The position numbers and the translations under genes were made by a program. A stretch of 64,000 nt of DNA from Leishmania panamensis (lineage: Eukaryota; Euglenozoa; Kinetoplastea; Trypanosomatida; Trypanosomatidae): positions 512,247 to 576,246 of the forward strand of contig NC_025881.1 in NCBI RefSeq assembly GCF_000755165.1. Direction: 5' to 3'. Each line of letters opens with the position of its first letter. Position 1 is the stretch's first letter. The notes under the pieces were generated by a model that saw only the letters and a list, made by a program, of their open reading frames with translations, was not told the DNA's origin and did no database searches. This document shows positions 10,201-20,028 of this stretch, piece by piece.

Positions 10201-12186
10201 ATGATGAGTGTGGACGATCCGGAGAATGTGTTCCGCACTGTTAACATGCGTGACCTGATCACGCGCGCAGCGCGCGAGCCGCCGCGCTCTGCCCTGTACG
10301 AGTACGTCAAGTCTCTTAAGAACGATAACACTCAGAGCACCCCTCTGTCCCTGGCGTCCGATGACTCCTGGGACTCCACCTACAACAGCGTGGCGGAAGG
10401 CTTGTTGGAGATTGGCGACGCTACTGGGGACGCCGAGACGCGGAACTTGATCTACAAGCTGTGCCACTCGCTCCACAAGAAGGCGGTACAGAAGATCGAG
10501 GAGTCCCGGCAGCATTGCCACGGGTCGGTGGAGGTGAACGCAAGGCATGAAAAGAACATGTCACATGTCGAGGATTGGATGCCGTTGCTGCATCTCTTCG
10601 ACCCGCAGAGGTTCTACGCGGTGCGAGGCACCCCCCTGACGGCTGCCACCACTGCTGAGCGTCCGCTCAGCCTCAACGTGGCGGAAAACCCGAGGGAGGC
10701 TTCGCAGTTGCTCTTGGACGAGCTGGACGTTGAGAAGCTGTCCGGTGGCAACAGCAATCATGTGTACCGCCTAGCGCACCCAGACTTCCCCGGCAAGACA
10801 GTACTGTTACGCGTGTATGGTAGCAATGACAGTGAAGCGATTGATCGATTCCGCGACGTGATGGCAATGCGCGAGATGAGCCGGGCGAGGCTGAGTCCGG
10901 CCGTCCTGCACTCCTTCAAGTGGGGTCGTGTCGAGGAGTTCATGGACGATGTTGCGACGTGCTCGACGGATATGTTGCTTCGCAGCCCAACCCTGCTAGC
11001 GGAGGTGTGGCTGCTAGTACGCGAGATGCACAGCCTGCCGTACGCCTCCTTTCTTCCGCAGAACGTCAACAACGAGAAGATCCGTCACTTGCTGCACCCG
11101 GCGCTCGCGGACTCCCAATACGCCACCCCTGCGGAGTACTGCGACGCCTTGTCAGCGCGCCTGAAGAAGGTGGTGCTGGCGAACAAGAGCAACTACTACC
11201 TTGACAACACAAGCCAGAAGCTGATGGAGGACGTGTGCCCGTCCTCCTTCGAGCGCACGTGCTTCCGCTTCCTGCGACTCATCAGCAACCTCATTCTAGA
11301 GTCCTACCGCACCTCCTTCGTGTCCTTCATTAGCGCCGAGGTAATGTTGCTGCGCGAGCTGCTCATGAAGCGGGCGGTGCCGCTCGTCTTCTCGCACAAC
11401 GACTTGAACCCGGGCAACATCCTCCTGGCGTGGCGCAAGGTGCCAAAGGAGATGCGCCGACAAGCTGTCAACGACGAGGATGAGGATGACGAGGTGACAC
11501 CGGTGACCTCTGACCAGTCCACGGCCTTCAGTCGCAAATTTCTCTCCAAGAAGGGTCGCCACCGGAACCTGGTCGACATGAAGGGCATCATCTTCATTGA
11601 CTTCGAGTACACAGACGTGAACTACCGATGCTTCGATCTTGGAAACACGATCTGCGAGCTGGACTACGACTACACCCGCGGCACCGCCGAAGGCGAGCCT
11701 GGGTTCATCAAGTACCATTACACCTTTCCCCCGGAGGAGTACAAAGAGCAGTGGAAGGGGCTTCCAATGACGTACCCGCGTTGCCCAGAGCTCATCTACA
11801 CCACATGGCAGAAAAACGAGCAGCATCGCCAAGAACACGGGGGCGAGGCACCGCCGTCGACAGAGATGCACCTCGGGCACATCTGCTTGAAAGGACTCCA
11901 GGCGTACTTTGCGGCTGCGGCACCGGCGAGTGCTGCTCGCGATGCCGCCACTCCGATCACCCGTGACGAGCTCACGGAAGTGTTAATTGGCACCATGTGC
12001 TCACACCTGAGCTGGTCACTCTGGTCCTTTGTGATGTGCGCCAACCCCAACGTAGGCACGAACAACGCAAACGACGACCCCTTCGCCAAGGGGAGTAGTG
12101 GGCTCGACTACATTTACTACGGTAACTGCCGCTTGCAGGAGTACGTGGTGCTGAAGCAATGGATGCAAGAGAGGCAGCTTATCTGA
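10201..12186 (+). CDS. Choline/ethanolamine kinase
   Basis: This kinase phosphorylates choline and/or ethanolamine with ATP, the first step of the Kennedy pathway to phosphatidylcholine and phosphatidylethanolamine; the enzyme is usually cytosolic. The 661-residue protein has the phosphotransferase (Brenner-type) motif HNDLNPGNIL with H399 and D401, and the choline-kinase motif IDFEYTDVNYR with D467 and E469. An ATP-loop-like SGGNSNHVYRL precedes LLRVYG near residues 181-203. Between the two catalytic motifs lies a charged insertion of roughly 35 residues (about 421-455: an acidic run, then Ser/Lys-rich), longer than in yeast or human enzymes. The N-terminal 150 residues are also extra. Two adjacent ATGs (10201 and 10204) both fit. 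It is the last plus-strand gene before the strand switch. Confidence 0.95.
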   Translation: MMSVDDPENVFRTVNMRDLITRAAREPPRSALYEYVKSLKNDNTQSTPLSLASDDSWDSTYNSVAEGLLEIGDATGDAETRNLIYKLCHSLHKKAVQKIEESRQHCHGSVEVNARHEKNMSHVEDWMPLLHLFDPQRFYAVRGTPLTAATTAERPLSLNVAENPREASQLLLDELDVEKLSGGNSNHVYRLAHPDFPGKTVLLRVYGSNDSEAIDRFRDVMAMREMSRARLSPAVLHSFKWGRVEEFMDDVATCSTDMLLRSPTLLAEVWLLVREMHSLPYASFLPQNVNNEKIRHLLHPALADSQYATPAEYCDALSARLKKVVLANKSNYYLDNTSQKLMEDVCPSSFERTCFRFLRLISNLILESYRTSFVSFISAEVMLLRELLMKRAVPLVFSHNDLNPGNILLAWRKVPKEMRRQAVNDEDEDDEVTPVTSDQSTAFSRKFLSKKGRHRNLVDMKGIIFIDFEYTDVNYRCFDLGNTICELDYDYTRGTAEGEPGFIKYHYTFPPEEYKEQWKGLPMTYPRCPELIYTTWQKNEQHRQEHGGEAPPSTEMHLGHICLKGLQAYFAAAAPASAARDAATPITRDELTEVLIGTMCSHLSWSLWSFVMCANPNVGTNNANDDPFAKGSSGLDYIYYGNCRLQEYVVLKQWMQERQLI

Positions 12187-12834
12187 GTGAGCACCAATGT
12201 GCCCAGTTAAGGGTGTTCCTTGTTTCCACTATACGTACCTCCTTTCTATTCTGTATGTGTGTGTGTGTGTGCCTGCGCTCCGTACTTGCCTTTTTCCTTG
12301 TGGCCTGCTAGGGTGAGTGCGTGTGTCTTTCGTGGACCTCTTTCTCTCCACGTGTGGAAACGAAATTCGATAGCAACGGTGTTTCCCGTTGTTTTCTTTC
12401 AGCCTTTTTCCTCACTTTCTCTCCACCGCTATCTACCTGTGTGCTTGTGGCACTCAGTGACCTCAACGCCTTTCGATAGTCCTTCCTACTTTCCTCACTT
12501 CCATCCCCCACCTCGCCGCTCGATGGCTGTTTTCATCTTTTGTCCGTCTTGCTAGGCTCGCCATTCATCTGCGTTCTTTCGACTTCCCTCACGAGGTACG
12601 GGCGATGGGGACGGCGCGTGTGCGGCGGATACGTGAGGCGGTGCATCGTGATGCCTGCGCGTCTGGTTGTGTTCACTCTCGTGGAGAACGGGATAGCACA
12701 GGGAACACCGAGACAGCTCCGGGGCGCATGGCGTGTGCTGACCCACCTTGGTGATTATGTATGTGCGCATGCTGGCGAGGAACTCTTTCCAAGACGGTGT
12801 CTCTCTCTACTCCGTCGCCTTTCTCCCTCCTTTG

Positions 12835-13100
12835 CCTCTTTCCGCCGCTCGCGGGTCGGCGCGGGTGCGCCCCCTTCCCCCGTCGCGGCGGGCCTTTTCC
12901 TCTTTCCCCGGGGCACGTGGCGGGGCGTCGCAGGGCGGCCCCCTCCCGCGGCGCCCCAGGGGCCGGCACCGCACCCCCCCGCCGGAGTGGGCAGGGCACC
13001 GAAGAAAAGAAACTGCCCGCAAAGCGGAGCAGCAGCGGTTTTCCGGCGGACGGAGTGGCGAGGAAGATGACAGGCGGGGAGAGGGGCAGCTGGACGGGAC
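12835..13100. other. GC-rich island inside the strand-switch region
   Basis: About 265 bp dominated by long C and G runs, much richer in GC than its flanks. It begins just past the 3' end of the minus-strand relic. It might be a very degenerate retroposon, but I could not align it by eye with the three SIDER-like copies in the window, so its origin stays open. Confidence 0.5.
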
Positions 13101-13176
13101 ACGACGGCGCTGAATCAGGCGTTGGCTTGAGCTTCGCCGAGATGAAGATGCAAAGGGTAGACGCGCGCACAAGGTG

Positions 13177-13653
13177 AGGGCGCAAAGAAGGACGAGCGTG
13201 ATGCACGGACACACGAACTTGCCGACTTCGAAAGGATGATATAGGGAAGGCTTTTCAGCCCTGAAGCCAAGTAGCGTGAGCAGGAAAGTAATATTAACAC
13301 AGCTCTCCGCCATGGCTGTAATGTTGAGTAGCGTGATGCTGATCCCGTAATGGTGGCTGAAGAGCTCGTCGACGCACGCGTTCGAGGACCCCGATGCGCC
13401 GAACGGCACGAGGTATGTACGCTTCTCCAGCAGCGGAGAACTGACCATCTTGGGTCCCGGTACGAATGAGATGGCTAGCACCGCCCGGCGTGAAGGCTTC
13501 TGTTTTGCTGTTGGGGTTTCCATTCCGGTGTTCTTATCCGTAGGCACGAGCCGCGTGCGCTACTGAATGTGCAACCGCGGCAGCATTGGGGCCAAGCGGC
13601 ACGCCATATTCAACACAGGGGTTGCACGCATCAATCAACCCGCTTGCCGGCAT
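13177..13653 (-). pseudogene. Frameshifted relic of a probable membrane-protein gene
   Basis: An ATG at 13653 opens a coding-like frame starting MPASGLIDACNPCVEYG that stops with TAA at 13534-13536. The next frame overlaps it and continues naturally with RLVPTDKNTGMETPTAKQ from about 13559. It runs through Cys- and Gly-containing sequence (LVPFGASGSSNACVDELF) into a hydrophobic, membrane-like stretch (ISITLLNITAMAES, then NITFLLTLLGF) near 13330-13250, and dissolves into low-complexity sequence after about 13180. The composition is protein-like, unlike the surroundings, and a frameshift breaks it. I do not recognise the family. A hydrophobic C terminus after a Cys-containing loop is weakly reminiscent of amastins, but their signature motif is absent. 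It would be the gene after arginase in transcription order. Confidence 0.5.
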
Positions 13654-16200
13654 GGTGCTTGGTGCTTACCCAGGGTGCGACAAAGAAAAAAAGAGAGAAT
13701 CACTGGGACAGCGTAGTGCGGTATGGGCGTATGCGTAGAAGGGATGGCGCACCGCAGCAGCCAGAGCAACGACCAGAAAGGGGGAGAAAAGTGGGTGGAG
13801 ACTGAGGAGACTCAATGAAGGGGGGCTCGACGATGTTCGGCTGTCGTGGCGCTTCTCTCTTACCCGTCACCCGCACACCCACGCAATCGCTCTCACCGCA
13901 TTCAGCAGTGGAATCGGGGTCTGCAAGCTTCACTTCAACATAATGATGACACCCACATATCGTCATCGAGGGACAGGCATGCTTTCCTGTTTGTTTTTTT
14001 CTTTTTTTCTTCTCTTACGTATCTTGCTCGGCTCATTTTCCGCTTGGCTGTGTGTGTGTCAAAGAACGGCAGTGACTAGACACAGACACGTGGCTTCGAG
14101 TGCTTCTACACGCTCAGCGAACACGCATGTCTGTTCTGTTGGTCACCTGAGGTACTCGCGTACGCGGGCGTTTCCGACGACGACGTAACAGGAGAGGGGG
14201 AGGAGGGAGGAGGCCGTCACACTTGCTGCCTCCTCCCTCCTCTCTCCACGTCCTCTGTCTCACCCCTGCACCATAATCGCCGCTAATTTGTTGCGTCATC
14301 CTCTGCGCATTCTCCAAAGCTTTTTGTGTTCTTCCGTCGGATAGTGACCGACCCACGCTCCACACACCCTCACTGATGAGCCGCCATTCAAGAAGCACAT
14401 GCAGAGGGGGGGGGGCAAGAGACCGACAGGGAGAGGAAGAGACACACAACAACAACGGAGGAAATACCCCCCAAAGAGAAAAAAAAACGACAAGGGTCAT
14501 GACGGAAGGTAGCGCGAGGGGGGGGGTGCTGGTTCGAAGCGCGGCGTGGGCGCGCATCTGTTTGTGTGGTGGATCTGCGCCTACCCGAACAGGCGCCCCC
14601 CTCTTTACATCTTTGGCTCGGTGCCTCTTTCCAGCGACCTTTTAACGAAAGAGAGACCGGCATTGTCAAAAGATGCCAAAAAATGGGGAGGAGAGTCCAA
14701 CCGCTACAGAGGCGCACTCGACGCAAGTGGCCCACGTCCAGAGTAGACACGCTGGTAGATATGGGGGCCTCTGATGGCGGCGGACAACGTTCGCGAGGGC
14801 GTAGAGGAAAAGACGGGACTTGGTCAGAGGCTGCAGTTCGCACCGAATCACTCGCCATGAGGGAGGATAGAAAAAGTGTCTTTGTCGATCACTGTTGACA
14901 AGGAAGGAAGCCGTAATAAGATGAGAAGGAAAAGGCACCAGCAACGCTCTTTATCAGACACTCGCGCGGATGCCGGCCCCAAATCACCCCCCTGTGAGCC
15001 TATGGCTCTCTCATGCGCGGGTCCAGTGCGAAGAGCACAAATTCCAAAAAGAGTAAAAAAGCGCGTTTCTGTGCTTGTTCCTTCTCGCACCACCTCACCT
15101 CCCTCCTCTTCCTAACTACCCTTCCTGCATCTATGCGTTACCTCCCAAAGAAAGGGGGTGGTGTTAGGGGAAGAAATGGAGGGTGCTTCTTTCCAAGCCG
15201 TGCGAGTGATAGTCACCGAGAGAGCCAGGGCAGGTGGCAAGGTGGTGGAGATGGGGAAAGAGAGGAGTGAAGAAGACAGCTAAGAAGCAGCGATGCCGTA
15301 TAGAGAGAGAAGAACAGGAAAACACACAAAGAACAAGCCAACAGAGCAAACAGTTGCACATTCACCGACAACATCTTCAGCCCCAAGAGCAGCCGCAATA
15401 CGCAGGCAACAATAACGCCTAAGAGCAGTATGAAAGGGGAGCAAAGGGAGAAAGAACCTCTTCGAGTTTTGTCGTTTGCACAACTGGTAGCCAAGGAGAG
15501 AGAAGCAATCGGCATAGGAGGCAGCGAGAGAGGCAAAGGCAAGCGAGTGCGTATCGAGACGACGACATCGCGAGACTACCAAGCAGCAACGCAGACATGT
15601 TGGCAACGAGCCACAAAGACAGACTGCAGAGTTGGAGAGAGGAGGGTGCAGCGAGAGCAGAGGAACACCTGTGAGCAAAGAACTATGACGAGTTACCACA
15701 ATGCGTTCATATACCTAACCCCCCTCTTTTTTTTGCCTTTCTATGCTGTTTTGCCTTGTGCGTGTATCCTTTGCTCTCCCTACGTGCCGTCTTTCTTCTA
15801 CCGTCGCCGTTTGAGCAGATATTCCCCGCCGCGCATGCCGGTACGTGAGATGTGCACTGCAGCATCGCGTGTCTGCTGCTCTGATGGCTCCGCCTCTTCG
15901 CCGCACTACATCACTGCTCTCGATGCCGACCCCGCTGTACTTCACGAGAGGTGTGCGTGTCTCTTTTCTACTTTCATTGCCTCTTTCTCTTTGACCTCGA
16001 GTGCTTCTCCCTTTTTTGCCCACCGCCCCGCCCCATTCATATTATTTCATTGCTGAAGTCAAAGGGCCAAGGAAAGCTCGGAGTCATGCGCGTTCACATG
16101 CATGTGTGAATGTCTGCGCGCGCGCTTCCTTGCCCTTGTTTGTCAGTGTGCGAGCGCATGTTACTGGGGGTGTGCAGGTGGAGATCCTGTCAAAATGAAA

Positions 16201-16250
16201 CGGAGGAGAAAGGAGGAGGAGGAGGAGGAGGAGGAGGGGGGGGGGGGGGA
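16201..16250 (+). repeat. GGA-repeat and poly-G tract
   Basis: About nine GGA/GAG triplets followed by a run of about 14 G. Simple-sequence tract within the strand-switch region; such G-tracts can form quadruplexes. Confidence 0.85.
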
Positions 16251-16700
16251 GCAGAAGAGAAGGGAAGGGCCGATCCTGCTAGTTTAGAACTTGACTGCGA
16301 CTTGACTTCTTTTGCTGCCGTGCTCATGGTGGGTTCCCTGCTCCGCTTTCCCACCCTCAGCCGCCTCATTACCTCTTTTCTTGCTCTCTCTTGTGTGTAT
16401 ATATATTTTTTTTTTTCAATAAATCGTTTTACTTTTTAGGCTCGAGCGGAGCATTGGGGGAGGGGAAAGGAGGAAGTGAAGGGAGGTAGGAGAGAGAAAA
16501 AAGAGAGGAGAGAGATCAACGCCGAGCTTAACAAAGTGCCCATTTTCAGTTACGGCTGATATCCTCTTCTTTCTTTCTTCCGCCATCTCCCACTGCTGCC
16601 ATCCACATGGTGCCGATACAGACGCGAGCGCCGTCGGCTTCTGCGTGTGCCGCTTCAGGTTTGTCCCTCTTTCTTCTTCCACGAGGCTTGCACGCTGGTC

Positions 16701-16723
16701 GTGTGTGTGTGTGTGTGTGTGTG
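16701..16723 (+). repeat. (GT)n microsatellite
   Basis: About eleven uninterrupted GT units in the strand-switch region. Similar shorter runs recur in nearly every spacer of the window. Confidence 0.9.
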
Positions 16724-17639
16724 CATCTTTCGAGGAGAAATACACGCTCCCGTGAGAAGAAAAAAGAGCCCCACTAAGGACAAGGCGCAGCAGGAGGAGC
16801 AAACAGCACCAATAGCTGACCATCCTCAAAAAGCAGTCATCATAGCACCATCAGCTAGAGAGAGAGGAGCGAGTGAGGGGAGAGGTGGAGCGGGCGGCTG
16901 GTCTACGGAGTGCGAGAGGGAAAGAGAGTAATAAACAACCATGATTGTGGCAACGGCGCCCCCCCCCCCCCCTCACACTCCATTTTTTCTCTGCACGTAC
17001 CTCCTCACCGTTTCTTTGACCAACCAGCTGAGATATCGTTTTTGGATTCTCTTCCAGGATATAAAATCAAATTTGCCAGCATTGGGCGACACAGGAAAGG
17101 AACATGAAAAGAGTCACGACTGCGGCGATGTGGAGCAGATCAGCCGCTACCCATGACAGTTCTTCGCCTTTCTTCCCCTGATACGGTGAATGTACGTGTT
17201 TCACTTCGTGTTCCCACAGCGCGAGTACCACACGCACACAAGCATAGAGACAGAGAGATGCAGACACTCACACCACTAGACACGACTCCACGACCAATTT
17301 AGAGATGAAGCGACCGATGGAAAAAAGAAGTGAGTACATATATATCTGCCAGCAACGATGTACGTGCGAGCTATCGGTCCCCGCTTTGAGAGGTGCAAAG
17401 TGTGCTTGCGTGTCTGTGCCGCTGTATGATCGTATGCGTGGACGAGAGTTTTTAAGAAAAGCAAGCAAAAACAACAACAAAAAGGGAGAAACTAAAGTTT
17501 AAGCATTGGCAACGAGAGGAATAACCTAAAGTAAAGCAATCACAAAGAGCACACAACTCCTCCCCCAAATGAGCGCTTCCAGTCACATGCCCGCATACAT
17601 ACACACCGAGCCGTTTGGAAAGAGTGTACCCGAGCGCGT

Positions 17640-18632
17640 CTACAGCTTGGCCTTCTTACGCGGGGTGTAAAGAAGTGTCTCTCCCATCATGCAGCGTGCA
17701 ATAGCGCAGCCAAAGGAGATGGTGTCTTTCACGTGCGCCTCTGTAGCGGCGAGGAGCGGGTTGCACTCGACCACGTCCAGAGCGACAAGACGACCGCACT
17801 CGGCGATACGCTCGCACAGGAACAACCCCTCGCGTAAAGAGAGGCCGCCGCGCACGGGGGTGCCCGTCGCCGGCACATAGAGGGGGTCAATCGTGTCGAC
17901 GTCGTAGGACACCATCACTGGTTCTGTGCCCTTCGGTGCGACAGCATCGATCGCCATGCGCACCACCTTGTCTATACCGTAGCGGTCCACATGATGCATG
18001 CTGAAGGCGGCGATGTTCAGGTCGTGCAGGATCTTCTTTTCCGCCTCCTCTACATCACGCAGACCAATGTAGGCAATCTTGTGCGGCTTCAGCAGCTGCG
18101 GTACCCACGAGAAGCACTCGGGGATATTCTCGCGATCGAGTCCCAGCAGGATTGACAAGGGGCAGCCATGCAGGTTGCCAGAGACCGTGCCGGACATAGT
18201 GTTGATGTCCGCGTGGGCGTCCACCCAAATTACACCGGTGTCCGGGTACACAGACAACACGCCAGCAACCGTGCCGACGGCGATGGAGTGATCGCCACCG
18301 ACGGTGAGAGGGAAGCGGCCCTGCTCGGCCACCTTGCGCACAGAGTTGTAGATCTTCTCTGTGCACTCCGACGTCAGCTTCGGGCGCTTGATATGACCGA
18401 TTGAGTCGTTCTTCTCGTTCGCCTTGCGGGCCTCAACGATCTTGCCGTCGAACACCCGCTCGAGAGTCGTATTCCACCCAAGCTTCTCCATATCTTGCTG
18501 CAGTCCCTGCTTGAGAAGGTAGTCAGGACCGAGCTCTACCCCACTGAGCGGCTGACCACCAGAGAAGGGGGCAAGAACGATGCTCATGTTCTTCTCCTTG
18601 TAGAACTTGTACTTCTGCAGGTGGTGCTCCAT
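17640..18632 (-). CDS. ARG: Arginase
   Basis: Arginase hydrolyses L-arginine to ornithine and urea and feeds polyamine and trypanothione synthesis. The 330-residue protein has the full binuclear manganese site: H115 (GGDHS), D138, H140 and D142 (DAHAD), D244 and D246 (YDVDTIDP). The catalytic-type histidine is in SGNLHG (H155), and the substrate-binding TGTPVRGGL follows. The C terminus RKKAKL is a PTS1-type signal, so import into glycosomes is expected, as known for Leishmania arginase. Length matches the family. The start at 18632 gives the conserved N terminus, and a second Met at residue 16 (MSIVLAPFSGGQP) begins the catalytic core. It is the last intact gene of the minus-strand cluster. 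Confidence 0.97.
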   Translation of the reverse strand: MEHHLQKYKFYKEKNMSIVLAPFSGGQPLSGVELGPDYLLKQGLQQDMEKLGWNTTLERVFDGKIVEARKANEKNDSIGHIKRPKLTSECTEKIYNSVRKVAEQGRFPLTVGGDHSIAVGTVAGVLSVYPDTGVIWVDAHADINTMSGTVSGNLHGCPLSILLGLDRENIPECFSWVPQLLKPHKIAYIGLRDVEEAEKKILHDLNIAAFSMHHVDRYGIDKVVRMAIDAVAPKGTEPVMVSYDVDTIDPLYVPATGTPVRGGLSLREGLFLCERIAECGRLVALDVVECNPLLAATEAHVKDTISFGCAIARCMMGETLLYTPRKKAKL

Positions 18633-18973
18633 GATGAACGAGGGGAAGTTGCTGCGGATTTGGGTTTGGGTGTGTGCCAGTGAGTCTCAATGGCAAACAG
18701 AAGGCTTGCCTCCCCTTTTTTATGTCGGTTGAATACAAGGAGTGATGGTGAGGAATAGAGAGAGGAAGGGAAGCTAAACGTGCTTTCTCACTTTTCACTG
18801 TTGTTGCTTCAAGAGCCAATGTGCTTTCTAGGGAGGAAGGGGGGGGGGCAAAGAAAATGATCCGAGAAGGCGTAAACGCGCGCGCGCGTGTGCGTGGAAG
18901 TGACGTCATCGCATTCAAGTGTAGCAGGCAAGAGCGGAGGAGGAGAGGGGGGGGGTGAGAGATTTTCTTTGTT
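18633..18973. other. Upstream region of arginase
   Basis: No coding signal. It should hold the arginase 5' leader. It includes C/T-rich sequence on the minus strand and a purine-rich plus strand near 18835-18960, bounded on the right by SIDER-like copy B. Confidence 0.5.
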
Positions 18974-19415
18974 CAGCACGTCCATATCCTCTCCCACACA
19001 GTGTGAGCACAAACTCCACTCCACCCCCCCCCTCCCGCCTGTCAGTGACCCACCGCGCGGTGCGAAGCAGCGCTAGACACGCACAGTGCAGCAACGCGCC
19101 GGCTCAGTCACCGGGGCACGGCCTCAGCCCCACCCCCCGCCCAAACACCGCCAGGCGGTGCGGGCCGGGTGAGACACGCCCGAGTCACGCCGGCACCCCG
19201 TCCATCGCATGGATGGCGCAGGCGTGTGCACTGTTGCAGGTCGCCCCGACCCGGCGCCGCCCTGGCTTCGCTACGTCGTGGGTGCTTCGCCCTGCCACCG
19301 CCAGAGGCAGCTCGGCGTTGGCTGGGGTAGGGGGGCTCTGTTCGGCTTCGCCGCGCAGAGCGAGGGGAGGTGCTGCGCTCTGGGGTGCTGCGCGCTGAGG
19401 TGTCCCCACGTCATC
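18974..19415 (-). mobile_element. SIDER-like degenerate retroposon, copy B
   Basis: This element is the reverse complement of copy A (7611-8051) with only a few differences visible by eye, including one base near 19100, one near 19336 and a 2-base change near 19003. Its orientation relative to local transcription is the same as copy A. It lies between the broken acyltransferase and arginase, about 340 bp upstream of the arginase start. A G-run at 19474-19487 follows it, roughly as a C-run flanks copy A. Confidence 0.8.
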
Positions 19416-19466
19416 AAGGGGAGTTGGTAGATCATAGAGCGAGAGAAAGGTGCACGCGTGGGGCGC

Positions 19467-19493
19467 GGGGGGCGGGGGGGGGGGGGGAGGGGG
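19467..19493 (+). repeat. Poly-G tract
   Basis: Nearly pure G over 27 bases, with an uninterrupted core of 14. It is a potential quadruplex or a slippage-prone site beside SIDER-like copy B. Confidence 0.9.
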
Positions 19494-20028
19494 ATGTGAC
19501 TACGAATCAAGCATGCGGGGCGTAGCGTGCAGCCGCAGGCTTTATCGAGTTGGTGTGCGTGTTTTTTGTCACCACCTACACAACGCTAAGAGGGTGCGTT
19601 GGGGAAGGATCGTTATCTAAAACGAACTTCCTCTCACTCGCGCACTGTTACTTTGGAGAGTGATGAACAGGCGTACTGACGGCCAACGTATCACTTTCTC
19701 GAATTATGTAGCCTAGTGATGCGCGAGTCTACGGATGCATTTATGTGCGCTTATTTCTCGGGACATCGATGCTGATTCGGGGAGAGAAGAGGGGGTGGAG
19801 AGGCGATGTACACCCCCGAACCACGTAAACAATGCGTCGTGAATACACACGCACACGCACACACGCCACAACAAACGAGTGAGAATGAGGAATGAAGAAA
19901 AAGGCAAGCAGGACATTCCACTCCAGCCCAGTTTTCTGCGAGCAGCGACACGTGCGTGCAAACCAATCGAGAGGTGAGGGAATCAGCGGAGATGCAATCC
20001 CCAAGAGAGTGTCGTTCTTCAGATAATC
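19494..20028. other. Spacer between SIDER copy B and the broken acyltransferase
   Basis: No gene recognised. It carries a CA/ACGC-rich run at 19845-19870. It would be the 3' flank of the pseudogene on the minus strand. Confidence 0.5.

Larger units (their letters stand above)
12187..17639. terminator. Convergent strand-switch region (expected Pol II termination zone)
   Basis: Choline kinase on the plus strand and arginase on the minus strand face each other across 5.4 kb with no intact gene. In Leishmania, such convergent regions are where polycistronic transcription ends, usually marked by base J and sometimes by Pol III genes. I searched by eye for tRNA B-box sequences on both strands and found none in a tRNA context. 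The region contains GT/CA microsatellites, a GC island (12835-13100), a minus-strand gene relic (13177-13653), purine/pyrimidine strand asymmetry (14190-14540) and a GGA-repeat/poly-G block (16201-16250). Confidence 0.75.

Noticed and set aside
14515..14545. GGTTCGAA sequence in the strand-switch region, resembling a tRNA B box.
   Set aside because: No matching A box or acceptor stem can be drawn around it.
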